Of a stretch of 64,000 nucleotides of DNA, positions 23,791-33,762 are shown piece by piece (position 1 is the first letter of the stretch; each line of letters opens with the position of its first letter). Position numbers and translations under genes: made by a program. Source of the stretch: Eubacterium sp. (GTDB taxonomy: Bacteria > Bacillota > Clostridia > Lachnospirales > Lachnospiraceae); contig JAGBBZ010000014.1 in assembly GCA_017938215.1 (NCBI GenBank), positions 1 through 64,000 on the forward strand, read 5' to 3'. The notes below the pieces were generated by a model. It was not told where the DNA came from. It saw only the letters and a program-made list of their open reading frames with translations, and searched no databases.

Positions 23791-24690
23791 ATGTCATTAT
23801 TTACAGGAGCAGGAGTAGCCCTTGTTACTCCAATGAACGCTGATGGTAGCGTAAACTATGAAAAATTAGAAGAAATTATCGAGTTTCAGATTGCGAATTC
23901 CACAGATGCTATTATAATTTGTGGAACAACAGGAGAGGCCTCTACACTAAGCAATGAAGAGCATTTGGAATGCATTCGTTTCTGTTGTGAGGTTACGAAA
24001 AAAAGAATTCCGGTTATCGCAGGAACAGGTTCGAACTGTACAGCATCTGCGGTATATCTGTCTCGGGAGGCAGAAAAAGCAGGCGCTGACGGACTTCTTG
24101 TAGTGACTCCATACTATAACAAATGTACACAGAATGGATTGAAAGCGCATTTTGTGGAGATTGCAAACGCAGTTAATATTCCAATTCTTCTGTACAATAT
24201 TCCAGGAAGAACCGGTGTAAAAATCATGCCGGAAACCGTTGTATCTCTTTGCCGTGATGTGGAAAATATCATTGGTGTAAAAGATGCTACAGGAGATTTG
24301 TCTGAGGTGGCGAACGTACTTGCTTTGGCAAAACGCGAGAATGTAGAAGTGGATGTGTACTCAGGTAATGATGATCAGATTGTACCGTTGGTTTCCCTTG
24401 GAGGAAAAGGAGTAATCTCGGTTCTTTCCAACATCCTTCCACAGGAAACACATGATATGGTGGCATCCTTTTATGCAGGAGATACAAAAACAAGTACAGA
24501 TCTTCAGTTGAAATATTTTGATTTGATCGATGCTTTATTCTGTGAAGTGAATCCGATTCCGGTAAAGAAAGCAATGAACCTTATGGGGATGAATGTTGGT
24601 TCTCTTCGTGCGCCATTGACAGAGATGGAAGATGCTAATGCAGCAAGATTGGCAGAAGAGATGAAACGCGTGGGAATTGAAGTGAAATAA
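23791..24690 (+). CDS. dapA: 4-hydroxy-tetrahydrodipicolinate synthase
   Basis: A 299-residue TIM-barrel aldolase that condenses pyruvate with aspartate semialdehyde, the committed step to diaminopimelate and lysine. Visible landmarks are CGTTGEASTL, the Schiff-base Lys164 in GVKDATGD and Tyr135 in LLYNIPGRTG. GGAGG at 23779-23783 selects ATG23791, six codons inside the longest frame. It is directly controlled by the lysine riboswitch and followed by dapB after 29 bases. Confidence 0.97.
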   Translation: MSLFTGAGVALVTPMNADGSVNYEKLEEIIEFQIANSTDAIIICGTTGEASTLSNEEHLECIRFCCEVTKKRIPVIAGTGSNCTASAVYLSREAEKAGADGLLVVTPYYNKCTQNGLKAHFVEIANAVNIPILLYNIPGRTGVKIMPETVVSLCRDVENIIGVKDATGDLSEVANVLALAKRENVEVDVYSGNDDQIVPLVSLGGKGVISVLSNILPQETHDMVASFYAGDTKTSTDLQLKYFDLIDALFCEVNPIPVKKAMNLMGMNVGSLRAPLTEMEDANAARLAEEMKRVGIEVK

Positions 24691-24719
24691 CAGAAAATGA
24701 AGCGGAAAGGATATACGAC

Positions 24720-25481
24720 ATGACAAGAATTATTATGAGTGGCTGCAATGGTGCTATGGGAACCATGATTTCCAGCATTGTGGCACAGGATACAGAAGCG
24801 GAAATCGTGGCGGGAATTGATATTGCGGATGATGGAACTAAAAATTATCCAGTATTTTCCTCTATCAAAGACTGCGATGTGGATGCAGATGCGTTGATCG
24901 ACTTTTCGACACCAAAGATTTTGGATGATTTGCTTGCGTATTGTGAAGAAAAGCAGCTTCCAGCGGTGTTGTGTACCACAGGATATGACGAAGAGCAGCT
25001 GGCAAAAATTGAAAAATCAGCAGATAAATTTGCCGTTTTGAAATCAGCAAATATGTCTCTTGGAGTGAATACATTGCTTCGTCTCTTGCAGGAAGCGGCT
25101 AAAGTATTTGCACCAGAAGGATTTGATATTGAGATTGTAGAAAAACATCATAATCAGAAAGTGGATGCACCTTCGGGAACCGCATTGGCGTTGGCGGACT
25201 CCATTAATGAAGTGATGGGCGGCCAGTATGAATATGTTTATGATCGTTCTCAAAAAAGAGAAAAGCGTGGCAAGAAAGAATTGGGAATTAGTGCGGTGCG
25301 TGGCGGGACTATCGTCGGAGATCACGATGTGATTTTTGCGGGAACAGATGAGGTCATCACTTTTTCTCATACAGCATATAGCAAGGCAGTTTTTGCGAAG
25401 GGTGCTGTGGCAGCGGCGAAGTTTTTGAAAGGGAAAACCGTTGGACGTTTTGAGATGGCAGATGTAATTGCGAATAAGTAA
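24720..25481 (+). CDS. dapB: 4-hydroxy-tetrahydrodipicolinate reductase
   Basis: A 253-residue NAD(P)H-dependent reductase, next step after DapA. The N-terminal Rossmann loop is modified to SGCNGAMGTM, and the family signature EKHHNQKVDAPSGTAL holds the catalytic His and the Lys. IDFSTPKIL and CTTGYDEEQL match nucleotide and substrate loops. GAAAGGA lies just upstream of ATG24720. It continues the lysine-riboswitch operon and supplies DAP to the MurE/MurF steps, the latter encoded next. Confidence 0.97.
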   Translation: MTRIIMSGCNGAMGTMISSIVAQDTEAEIVAGIDIADDGTKNYPVFSSIKDCDVDADALIDFSTPKILDDLLAYCEEKQLPAVLCTTGYDEEQLAKIEKSADKFAVLKSANMSLGVNTLLRLLQEAAKVFAPEGFDIEIVEKHHNQKVDAPSGTALALADSINEVMGGQYEYVYDRSQKREKRGKKELGISAVRGGTIVGDHDVIFAGTDEVITFSHTAYSKAVFAKGAVAAAKFLKGKTVGRFEMADVIANK

Positions 25482-25507
25482 CTAGATTTGTTGGATTGGA
25501 GAAAACC

Positions 25508-26905
25508 ATGGTTTCATTTTGTATAAGAGATGTAGTAAAAGCAACTGGCGGAACCTTGCTTCGTGGTGACATGGATATGACGATCAATGGTGTAGTGACA
25601 GATTCACGCGAGGCAAAGGAAGGGACGTTATTTGTGCCAATTATCGGGGAGCGGGTGGATGCCCATCGATTCATCCCAGATGTGGTAGAGGCGGGAGCGG
25701 CGACCTTTTCTGCAAAGAAAGAATATGGGGAACAGGGAACGGTTATCTATGTAGAGGATACCCTTGTAGCACTCCAGCAGTTGGCGGCGTGGTACCGAAG
25801 TCAGTTTGATATTCCGGTTATTGGTGTGACGGGAAGTGTGGGAAAGACCACTACGAAGGAAATGCTTAGCACAGTTTTGGAAACTCGTTATCAGGTGTTA
25901 AAAACCATTGGTAACTTGAATAGTCAGATTGGTGTGGCGCTGATGATGTTCCATATCGACGAGACAACAGAGCTGGCTGTGTTTGAAATGGGAATGAGTA
26001 TGCCGGGAGAAATGGCGCGCTTGGTGGAGATTGCAAAACCTCAAACGGCAGTTATGACAAATATTGGTGTGTCTCATATCGGAAATCTTGGTAGCCGTGA
26101 AGCCATTGCCTTTGAGAAGGGACACATTGTTAAGTATGTGGGAAGTTCCCACAATGGAAAGTTGTATGTTTGTGGAAATGGTGATTTACAAAGTCTTACC
26201 AATGAAAATATCCCATATGACTCCTGTGTGGCACAGTGTGAGACTGTCTTTTATGGTACCGAAAACGACTGTCCGATTACAGCTACAGATGTTCAAGTGA
26301 CTGCAGAGGGACAGAAGTTTGTCTATCGTGGGAAGGAAACTTGTGCGGTAGAATTGTCGGTTATGGGTGGTCACAATGTCAACAATGCCATCGTGGCGTT
26401 GGCACTTTGTGAGCAATTTGGTGTGGATTTGCAAGAGGCAGCAGCGGCATTGAAGGCATATCGCCCATTTTCTATGCGTGGCGAACGAAAAGATTGCCAT
26501 GGATATCATGTCATTGACGATACGTATAATGCCAGCCCGGATTCCATCAATAGTAACATTGACGCACTTTTCGACTATGACGAAAAGGGGGCGAAAATTG
26601 CCGTGCTTGGCGATGTGCTGGAGTTGGGTGAACAGATGGAAGAATTGCATCGTGGCATCGGCCGATTCGTCTTACAAGAAGCGGAAAAAGGGAAAAAACT
26701 CTCACATGTTATCACAGTTGGCGAAGGTGCCAGCTATATATGTAAGGAAATAGAAGAACATTCAGATATACCAACCAAGGTATGTGCAGACAATGATGAG
26801 GCGGCAAGATATTTGAAAGAAATTGTTCGTCCGGGAGACTGGGTGTTGATTAAAGGCTCTCGTGGAATGCACATGGATGAAGTGGTGGAAAAGGTAGTGA
26901 TGTAG
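25508..26905 (+). CDS. murF: UDP-N-acetylmuramoyl-tripeptide--D-alanyl-D-alanine ligase
   Basis: A 465-residue cytoplasmic Mur ligase that adds D-Ala-D-Ala to the UDP-MurNAc tripeptide. Domain 1 opens MVSFCIRDVVKATGG, the ATP loop is GVTGSVGKTTTKEML, and YNASPDS and GDMLELGE-like LGDVLELGEQ are typical MurF motifs. The start at ATG25508 has TTGGAG 6 bases before; an upstream in-frame TTG is unlikely. Linked to dapAB, it joins precursor and peptide synthesis. It ends overlapping priA by one base. Confidence 0.96.
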   Translation: MVSFCIRDVVKATGGTLLRGDMDMTINGVVTDSREAKEGTLFVPIIGERVDAHRFIPDVVEAGAATFSAKKEYGEQGTVIYVEDTLVALQQLAAWYRSQFDIPVIGVTGSVGKTTTKEMLSTVLETRYQVLKTIGNLNSQIGVALMMFHIDETTELAVFEMGMSMPGEMARLVEIAKPQTAVMTNIGVSHIGNLGSREAIAFEKGHIVKYVGSSHNGKLYVCGNGDLQSLTNENIPYDSCVAQCETVFYGTENDCPITATDVQVTAEGQKFVYRGKETCAVELSVMGGHNVNNAIVALALCEQFGVDLQEAAAALKAYRPFSMRGERKDCHGYHVIDDTYNASPDSINSNIDALFDYDEKGAKIAVLGDVLELGEQMEELHRGIGRFVLQEAEKGKKLSHVITVGEGASYICKEIEEHSDIPTKVCADNDEAARYLKEIVRPGDWVLIKGSRGMHMDEVVEKVVM

Positions 26906-29130
26906 TGTACGCAGATGTGATCGTTGACATCAGTGTGGAAGCGCTGGATAAAACGTATCAATATCGGATTCCGGATTCATTGATATCCACGGTCCAAATT
27001 GGGAGCCCGGTAAAGGTGCCATTTGGAAGAGGAAATCGTGTGCTTGGCGGTTTTGTGATGAACATTACCGATCAGCCGGCATTTGATGTGGCTCGCATGA
27101 AAGAGATACTTACGGTGGAAAAAAAGCAGGTGTCGGTGGAAGGACAACTGCTGGAAATCGCTGGATTCATTCGTGACCGTTATGGTTCAACGATGAATGA
27201 GGCGTTGAAAACCGTATTGCCCATTAAGAAGAAGATTAAGTCAGTGGAAGAGCACTGGCTTAATTTTGCTATGGAAAAAAACGAAATTATAGATATTCTT
27301 CACGAATATGAGAGAAAGCATTATGCGGCGAAGGTTCGTTTGATCAAAGGGATGCTTGCAGAAGGTGGTACCATTACACGGCGTATGGCGGATGTAAAAT
27401 ACCAGATTAAAAAACCGGTGGTGGATGGTCTGGTAAAGGAAGGTGTCATTACTGTGACCAGGGAGCGAAAATATCGTAATCCGCTGGAAGAAACAGTGTC
27501 CTCTCAGTATGTGAAAAAGGTGCTAAATGAAGAACAGCGAGAGATGGTGGAATCCTTTTCTGAAGATTATCAGGAAGGAAAACGGAAGAATTATTTGTTG
27601 TATGGCATCACTGGAAGTGGAAAGACAGAGGTTTATCTTCGACTATTACAGACCGTGTTAGCGGACGGGAAGCAAGGTATCGTGCTGATTCCGGAAATTG
27701 CTCTTACCTTTCAAACGGTTTCAAGATTCCGCCAAGTGTTTGGAGAGAGAGTATCGGTGCTTCATTCCCGACTTTCAGAAGGGGAACGATATGACCAATA
27801 TGAACGAGCGAAAAATGGAGAAGTGGACATCATGATCGGTCCACGTTCTGCGTTGTTTACCCCTTTTGAAAGACTGGGACTCATTATTATTGATGAAGAA
27901 CACGAGACTAGTTATATCAGCGAAGGGACGCCGAAGTATCACAGTGACGAGGTTGCTCTTTTTCGGGCGAAACAGTCCGAGGCAAGCGTGGTCTTTGGGT
28001 CAGCGACTCCGTCGGTGAAAAGCTATCTGGCGGCGAAGGAAGGACGATATGAAGAACATCGTCTGACGAAACGCGCCGGAGAAGCCAGACTTCCCCAGAT
28101 TCACATCGTGGATTTGCGGGAAGAATTAAAAGCGAAAAATCGGTCTGTTTTTAGTCGTATTTTGCAAGAAAAGATGCAGGAACGTTTGGATAAAAAAGAA
28201 CAGACCATGCTCTTTATTAATCGAAGAGGGTATGCTGGTTTTGTTTCTTGTAGAAATTGCGGAAATGTGTTACAATGTTCTCATTGTGATGTGTCCATGA
28301 CAGCACATAAAAATCATGTGGGCGAAGTGGATTCACTGGTTTGTCACTATTGTGGTCATGCCAGTCGTATGCCAGAGAAATGTCCGGAATGTGGTTCTCC
28401 GTACATTGCGGCCTTTGGTTTGGGAACGCAGAAGGTTGAAGAGATGCTTCAACGTCAGTTTCCAACGGCAAGGATTTTGCGCATGGATGCGGATACTACA
28501 TCGGGAAAGCATGGTCATGAGGGCGTGTTGTCCGGGTTTCGTCACGGAAAGGCGGATATATTAATCGGCACTCAGATGATTGTAAAAGGTCATGATTTTC
28601 CCAATGTCACTTTGGTGGCGGCTTTGGCGGCGGACATGAGCATGTTTGAAAATGACTACCGAAGCAGTGAACGAACCTTTCAGCTTCTTATGCAGGCCAG
28701 CGGACGTGCAGGGCGAGGCGAGAAGCAAGGGGAAGTGGTGATACAGACCTATAAGCCGGAGCATTATGTCATTGAAAGTGTGAAAGAGCAAAATGCAGAG
28801 CTTTTTTATGAAAATGAATTGGCGTATCGCCGAATGTTAAAGTATCCACCTTGTTATGCGATGTTGACCGTGCAGATATCCGGGGAGAGTCCGGAAGCTG
28901 GATGGCAGTGTGCTACGGCATTAAAGACGATGGCGCTGGAGCGGCTTGGCGACGAGATTACGGTGGTTGGACCCGCTCGGGAGACGGCAAGGCGCCTAAA
29001 AGATCGTTTTCAATATATGTTTTATGTAAAAGCGTTGAAGATGGAAACGATATTACAAGTAAAAGAAATTATGAATCAAGGAATGGATCAAGAGTCTTAT
29101 TCCTGTTATATACAATTCGAAGTAGATTAA
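26905..29130 (+). CDS. priA: primosomal replication-restart helicase PriA
   Basis: A 741-residue superfamily 2 helicase that reloads the replisome at stalled forks. It has the N-terminal 3'-DNA-end binding domain (YADVIVDI, then YQYRIPD), Walker A GITGSGKTEVY, DEEH box IIIDEEHETSY, and a zinc-binding module with four CxxC pairs (CRNC, CSHC, CHYC, CPEC). Motifs V and VI follow (GTQMIVKGHDFPNV, QASGRAGRG). GTG26905 overlaps the murF stop TAG by one base. Confidence 0.97.
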   Translation: MYADVIVDISVEALDKTYQYRIPDSLISTVQIGSPVKVPFGRGNRVLGGFVMNITDQPAFDVARMKEILTVEKKQVSVEGQLLEIAGFIRDRYGSTMNEALKTVLPIKKKIKSVEEHWLNFAMEKNEIIDILHEYERKHYAAKVRLIKGMLAEGGTITRRMADVKYQIKKPVVDGLVKEGVITVTRERKYRNPLEETVSSQYVKKVLNEEQREMVESFSEDYQEGKRKNYLLYGITGSGKTEVYLRLLQTVLADGKQGIVLIPEIALTFQTVSRFRQVFGERVSVLHSRLSEGERYDQYERAKNGEVDIMIGPRSALFTPFERLGLIIIDEEHETSYISEGTPKYHSDEVALFRAKQSEASVVFGSATPSVKSYLAAKEGRYEEHRLTKRAGEARLPQIHIVDLREELKAKNRSVFSRILQEKMQERLDKKEQTMLFINRRGYAGFVSCRNCGNVLQCSHCDVSMTAHKNHVGEVDSLVCHYCGHASRMPEKCPECGSPYIAAFGLGTQKVEEMLQRQFPTARILRMDADTTSGKHGHEGVLSGFRHGKADILIGTQMIVKGHDFPNVTLVAALAADMSMFENDYRSSERTFQLLMQASGRAGRGEKQGEVVIQTYKPEHYVIESVKEQNAELFYENELAYRRMLKYPPCYAMLTVQISGESPEAGWQCATALKTMALERLGDEITVVGPARETARRLKDRFQYMFYVKALKMETILQVKEIMNQGMDQESYSCYIQFEVD

Positions 29131-29165
29131 ATGGTGAAATGACACCGGAAAGGATGAAGAACATC

Positions 29166-29642
29166 ATGGCATTGAGAAATATTCGTGAAATTGGTGATGA
29201 GATTTTAAACAAGACAGCAAAAGAGGTAAAGGAAGTAACGGAGAAGACCCGTGAGCTTATCGACGATATGTTGGAGACGATGTATGAGGCAGACGGCGTT
29301 GGCCTGGCAGCACCACAGATTGGTGTGCTAAAGAGAATTGCTGTAATCGATGTAACAGCCGAGCAAGATAGCCCGATTGTTCTCATTAATCCGGTCATTA
29401 TTCATACCGAAGGCGAGCAACGCGGTAGCGAAGGGTGCCTTAGTGTACCGGGAAAAGCAGGTATCGTAACACGTCCGAATATCGTACGTGTACGGGCATT
29501 TGACGAAGAGATGAATGAATATGAGATTGAAGGCGAAGAGCTGTTGGCGAGAGCTTTGATCCATGAGATTGAACATCTGGATGGTCACCTTTATGTAGAA
29601 AAAGTAGAAGGTGAATTGGTGGATGTAACAGCAGAAGAATAA
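29166..29642 (+). CDS. def: peptide deformylase
   Basis: A 158-residue metalloenzyme removing the formyl group from nascent N-terminal Met. The three motifs are GVGLAAPQIG, EGCLSVP (metal Cys) and the HExxH zinc motif in IHEIEHLDG, here with Glu in place of the more usual Asp. ATG29166 lies 12 bases after GGAAAGGA. A much longer frame begins inside priA and is not real. The next gene, fmt, attaches the same formyl group to initiator tRNA. Confidence 0.97.
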   Translation: MALRNIREIGDEILNKTAKEVKEVTEKTRELIDDMLETMYEADGVGLAAPQIGVLKRIAVIDVTAEQDSPIVLINPVIIHTEGEQRGSEGCLSVPGKAGIVTRPNIVRVRAFDEEMNEYEIEGEELLARALIHEIEHLDGHLYVEKVEGELVDVTAEE

Positions 29643-29653
29643 AGGAGGCGCAC

Positions 29654-30598
29654 ATGAACGTCATTTTTATGGGAACACCGGATTTTTCAGTTCCGGTATT
29701 GGAAGCATTGATTGAATCGAAAGAGCATACGGTGACTGCAGTCATAACCCAGCCGGATAAGGCGAGAGGGCGTAGTGGTAAGTTGGTGTTTACGCCAGTA
29801 AAGGAAGTGGCGGTTGCCCATGAAATTCCCGTTTATACACCAACTAGAGTAAAAGATCCGGAATTTGTATCCATATTGCGTGACATTCCATGTGATGTAA
29901 TGGTTGTAGTGGCATTTGGCCAGATTTTGTCCAAAGAGATTTTGGATATGCCAAAGTACGGCTGTATCAATGTCCATGCATCGCTGTTGCCAAAATGGCG
30001 TGGCGCAGCACCAATCCAATGGTCTATCTTGGAGGGGGATGAGAAGACCGGAGTTACGATACAGCAAATGAACGAAGGAATCGACACCGGGGATATATTA
30101 TTGACGGAAGAATTTGTTATTGGACCGGAGGAGACGGGAGAAAGCTTGTTTGAGCGTCTTTCTGAGCTTGGTGGTCCGTTGGTTTTGGAAACTCTGAAAC
30201 GTGCCGAGGAAGGAACGTTGAAACCGGTTCCTCAGGACGATGAAAAGAGTACCTATGCAAAGATGTTGACAAAGGAATTAGGCAAACTTGACTTCTCATG
30301 GGACGCAAAGCGTCTGGAGCAGTATGTACGTGGATTGAATTCCTGGCCGAGTGCTTACACGTATTTCCGTGGGAAAATGTTGAAGATATGGAAGGCAGAA
30401 GTGGTAGATCGAAACACCGATGCGGCGAAGGGGACCGTGGCAGAGGTGGAGAAAAACAGTTTTAGTATCCAGACGGGTGATGGACTTTTGCGTCTTTTGG
30501 AAATCCAGTTGGAAGGCAAAAAACGAATGAATGCCGGAGACTTTCTGCGAGGAATGCAGGTTCAGATAGGAGAACGATGTGAGGAAAGCAGTATTTGA
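29654..30598 (+). CDS. fmt: methionyl-tRNA formyltransferase
   Basis: A 314-residue enzyme that formylates Met-tRNA(fMet) from 10-formyl-tetrahydrofolate. FMGTPDFSVPVLEAL, the folate-binding SLLPKWRGAAPIQW with its catalytic Asn/His region (CINVHASLLP) and the D in GIDTGDILL are visible, followed by the C-terminal OB-like tRNA-binding domain. AAAGGAGGCGC gives a strong site for ATG29654. Eleven bases separate it from def. Its 3' end overlaps rsmB by 20 bases. Confidence 0.97.
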   Translation: MNVIFMGTPDFSVPVLEALIESKEHTVTAVITQPDKARGRSGKLVFTPVKEVAVAHEIPVYTPTRVKDPEFVSILRDIPCDVMVVVAFGQILSKEILDMPKYGCINVHASLLPKWRGAAPIQWSILEGDEKTGVTIQQMNEGIDTGDILLTEEFVIGPEETGESLFERLSELGGPLVLETLKRAEEGTLKPVPQDDEKSTYAKMLTKELGKLDFSWDAKRLEQYVRGLNSWPSAYTYFRGKMLKIWKAEVVDRNTDAAKGTVAEVEKNSFSIQTGDGLLRLLEIQLEGKKRMNAGDFLRGMQVQIGERCEESSI

Positions 30599-31922
30599 TA
30601 TTGTCTTTGAGACGTTAGAGCGGGATGGTCATAGCGATGAAATGTTTCAGCGAGTGACTGCGCGGAGTGGTCAGGAGCTTACGAAACAGGAAAAAAATTT
30701 TTTACGAAGAGTTTCCTATGGGGTCATTGAGCGTGCCTTGGAACTGGACCGGGTCATTGACCATTTTTCCAAAACACCTGTGAAGAAAATGAAGCCCGTG
30801 GTACGGACGATTTTACGAATGGGTGTCTACGAGCTTTGGTATATGGATGCGATCCCTGCATCGGCCACATGCGATGAAATGGTAAAATTGGCAAAGAAAA
30901 AGAAGTTTCAGGCCTTGAGTGGATTTGTTAATGGAGTGCTGCGCAATGTGGCACGCGCGGACAAGGAGACATTGCGTGAGGAACTGGCGGCTTCATGTAA
31001 GGGGCAGGAAGAACGGTTGGCTTTTGATTATGCAGTGCCGTTAGATTTGGTGGAGCTTTTGTTAAAGGGATATGGAAAGAAGACCACGAAAAAAATATTG
31101 GCTTCGTATTATGAGGAAAATCCAGTCACCATACGGATTCAGACAATCAATGCACAAGAAGAGCAGGTATTGCATCGATTGGAGGCAGCAGGAGTTACGG
31201 TAGAACCTTGCCGTTATGTAAAGCATGCATATCACATTCGAGAGTTTGAAAGTGTTGAGAATCTTCCGGGATTTGCAGAGGGACATTTTACGATACAAGA
31301 TGAAAGTTCTATGTTGCCGGTTGTGGTTTCGGGAATTGTACCGGGAAATGTTGTGGTGGATGTATGTAGCAGTCCTGGTGGAAAAGCGCTTCACGCGGTG
31401 GATGCATTGCAGGGAGACGGTGTGGTAAGCGCTAGAGATGTGTCCGAAGGAAAAGTGGCACGCATTGAAGAAAATGCAAAACGTCTTCGAGCAAACACAT
31501 TGGAAGTGAAGGTCTGGGATGGACAAGAGCCGGATGAAGCGTGGCGAGAAAAAGCAGATGTCGTTATTGTGGATGTACCATGTTCCGGAATCGGTGTCAT
31601 CGGAAGAAAGCCGGAAATTAAGTACAATGCAGTGGCGAATGCCAGTGAACTGTGCCAGTTACAGCGTAGAATCGTGAAGGCTTCTGTGACAATGATGAAA
31701 CCAGGTGGCACATTGATTTATAGTACATGTACGATAAATCCGGCGGAAAATGAGGAAAATGCACGATGGATTGAGGGACATTTGTCCTTGAAGCCAGTGA
31801 GTTTAAATGATTGTTTGCCGGAATCGTTAACAAATAAAATGACGGAGCGAGGAATGCTCCAGATTCTTCCTGGTATCCAGGAAGGCAATGGATTTTTTAT
31901 TGCAAAGTTTAGGAAGAGTTGA
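30579..31922 (+). CDS. rsmB: 16S rRNA (cytosine-967-C5) methyltransferase
   Basis: A 447-residue enzyme: an N-terminal NusB-like RNA-binding domain (about 1-130), then a Rossmann methyltransferase. SAM motif I is VVVDVCSSPGGKALH, and the two catalytic cysteines are in DVPCSGIG and YSTCTINPAENEE. It methylates C967 of 16S rRNA. The start is GTG30579 inside the fmt end, with ATAGGAGA just before. The fmt-rsmB-rlmN order is common in Firmicutes. Confidence 0.96.
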   Translation: MRKAVFDIVFETLERDGHSDEMFQRVTARSGQELTKQEKNFLRRVSYGVIERALELDRVIDHFSKTPVKKMKPVVRTILRMGVYELWYMDAIPASATCDEMVKLAKKKKFQALSGFVNGVLRNVARADKETLREELAASCKGQEERLAFDYAVPLDLVELLLKGYGKKTTKKILASYYEENPVTIRIQTINAQEEQVLHRLEAAGVTVEPCRYVKHAYHIREFESVENLPGFAEGHFTIQDESSMLPVVVSGIVPGNVVVDVCSSPGGKALHAVDALQGDGVVSARDVSEGKVARIEENAKRLRANTLEVKVWDGQEPDEAWREKADVVIVDVPCSGIGVIGRKPEIKYNAVANASELCQLQRRIVKASVTMMKPGGTLIYSTCTINPAENEENARWIEGHLSLKPVSLNDCLPESLTNKMTERGMLQILPGIQEGNGFFIAKFRKS

Positions 31923-31923
31923 T

Positions 31924-32970
31924 ATGGAACGTAAAGATTTAAGAAGCTTTACCGAAGAGGAAATGATCGGTATTGTGCAGGAATATGGCGAAAAAGCATT
32001 TCGGGGGAAACAGTTATTTGAGTGGATTCACAAAAAGCAGGTAACAGAGTTTTCCCAGATAACAAATTTGTCAAAGAAATTTTTGGAACAATTGTCGGAG
32101 AATTATAATATTTCTGGTGTTGAGATTGTAAAGAAGCAGGTTTCCAAGAAGAATGACACGGCGAAGTATTTATTTTCTATGGCAGATGGTAGTTTGGTGG
32201 AAAGTGTCTGGATGAAGTATCATCATGGCAATAGTGTATGTATTTCATCTCAGGTTGGATGTCGTATGGGCTGTACCTTTTGTGCTTCTACGTTATCTGG
32301 TCTAAAGCGAAGTTTGACAGCAGGAGAAATGCTTTCTCAGATTTATGAAATTCAGCGAGAGACGGGGGAGCGAGTATCCAATGTTATCGTTATGGGAATG
32401 GGAGAACCTCTTGACAATTACGATAATTTATTACGATTTATACGACTTTTATCTCACGATAAAGGAATAAATATTAGTCAGCGAAATATAACGGTCTCAA
32501 CTTGCGGATTGGTGGATCAGATTCGTCGGTTGATGGAAGAAAAATTACAAATTACATTGGCGATTAGTCTTCATGCACCAAATGATGAAATTCGACGGCA
32601 AACGATGCCGGTGGCGAAGAAATATTCCATCGAAGAAATTTTTTCGGTGTGTCGTGAATATACTGAGTATACCGGTCGGAGAATCACTTTTGAGTACAGC
32701 ATGATTGATGGCGTAAATGACGGAAAAGCTCATGCTTTGGAGCTCGCAAGTCGTTGTCGTGGATTGAATTGTCACATTAATTTGATCCCCTTGAATGAGG
32801 TGAAAGAACGAAAATGTCATCGATCCAAGGAAGAAAACATTAGAGATTTTAAAATAACTCTTGAAAAAAATCACACCAATGTTACAATAAGAAGAGAGAT
32901 GGGGAGCGATATCGACGCTGCCTGTGGTCAGTTACGTAATCAATATATGGAACAGACCAACTCAGACTAA
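31924..32970 (+). CDS. rlmN: 23S rRNA A2503 / tRNA A37 methyltransferase RlmN
   Basis: A 348-residue radical SAM enzyme making 2-methyladenosine. The iron-sulfur motif CRMGCTFCAS, GMGEPLDN for SAM binding, and the C-terminal methyl-shuttling Cys in AACGQLRNQY are all visible. GRRITFEYSMIDGVND is a further family block. ATG31924 is one base after the rsmB stop, with AGGAAG upstream; the longer frame from 31888 lies within rsmB. Confidence 0.97.
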   Translation: MERKDLRSFTEEEMIGIVQEYGEKAFRGKQLFEWIHKKQVTEFSQITNLSKKFLEQLSENYNISGVEIVKKQVSKKNDTAKYLFSMADGSLVESVWMKYHHGNSVCISSQVGCRMGCTFCASTLSGLKRSLTAGEMLSQIYEIQRETGERVSNVIVMGMGEPLDNYDNLLRFIRLLSHDKGINISQRNITVSTCGLVDQIRRLMEEKLQITLAISLHAPNDEIRRQTMPVAKKYSIEEIFSVCREYTEYTGRRITFEYSMIDGVNDGKAHALELASRCRGLNCHINLIPLNEVKERKCHRSKEENIRDFKITLEKNHTNVTIRREMGSDIDAACGQLRNQYMEQTNSD

Positions 32971-32982
32971 GGAGGTCAAACT

Positions 32983-33705
32983 GTGCAAACATTTTCTATA
33001 ACAGATACGGGACGCACGCGTAACGCGAATCAGGACTATGTGTTCTGTGAGGAAAATGCCATTGGAAGTTTCCCTAATCTGTTTATTGTGGCTGACGGAA
33101 TGGGAGGCCACAATGCAGGAGATACTGCCTCGCGAATGTGTGTGGAAGAGGTGGTGTCACAGATTGAAAAAAGTACAAAAGTAACACCAATCGGTATTTT
33201 CGAGCATGCAGTTGCTGTTGCGAACGAAAAGGTGTATCAAGCTTCCATGTCGGATGCGGCGTTGGAGGGAATGGGTACGACGATTGTGGCTACTGTGGTG
33301 TTGGGAGATACGGCTTACATCATTAATGTAGGCGATTCCCGTCTATACGCATACAAAGATAAGTTGCGACAGGTTACCATCGACCATTCGTTGGTGGAGG
33401 AGATGGTTCAGTCTGGCAAGATTCAGAAAGAAGACATGCGTACACACCCAAATAAAAATATCATTACACGAGCTCTTGGCACAAATGGTTCAGTGAAAGC
33501 AGATTGCTTTGAAATTGAAGTGAGCGAAGGGGACGTGCTTTTGTTGTGTTCAGATGGATTGTCCAATATGTTAGAAGATGATCGAATCCAAGAAATTATC
33601 GAAATGTATAAAGATGATATGAAAGCGGCTGGAGAATGCTTGGTGAAAGAGGCAAATGAAGCTGGTGGAAAAGATAATATCAGTGTTGTTTTAGTTCATA
33701 TATAG
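32983..33705 (+). CDS. prpC: PP2C-type serine/threonine phosphatase
   Basis: A 240-residue metal-dependent phosphatase. Metal and phosphate motifs are VADGMGGHNAGDTAS, INVGDSRLYAY, LLCSDGLSNML and GGKDNISVVLV. It reverses phosphorylation by the PASTA kinase encoded 57 bases downstream. GTG32983 follows AAGGAGGTC. The prpC-prkC-rsgA-rpe order is the classical Firmicute arrangement. Confidence 0.96.
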   Translation: MQTFSITDTGRTRNANQDYVFCEENAIGSFPNLFIVADGMGGHNAGDTASRMCVEEVVSQIEKSTKVTPIGIFEHAVAVANEKVYQASMSDAALEGMGTTIVATVVLGDTAYIINVGDSRLYAYKDKLRQVTIDHSLVEEMVQSGKIQKEDMRTHPNKNIITRALGTNGSVKADCFEIEVSEGDVLLLCSDGLSNMLEDDRIQEIIEMYKDDMKAAGECLVKEANEAGGKDNISVVLVHI

Positions 33706-33762
33706 AAGTGTGACATATTCTAAGAAGAATGCCACAAGTATGAAAGAATGGAGGAATTTATT

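Noticed and set aside
23282..23792. Minus-strand ORFs of about 100-117 residues with internal protein repeats
   Set aside because: They are translations of the 82-bp hairpin array, have no ribosome site and overlap the lysine leader.
28851..29165. N-terminal extension of def into priA
   Set aside because: It would double the protein length and overlap priA by 280 bases; ATG29166 begins at the normal family start.
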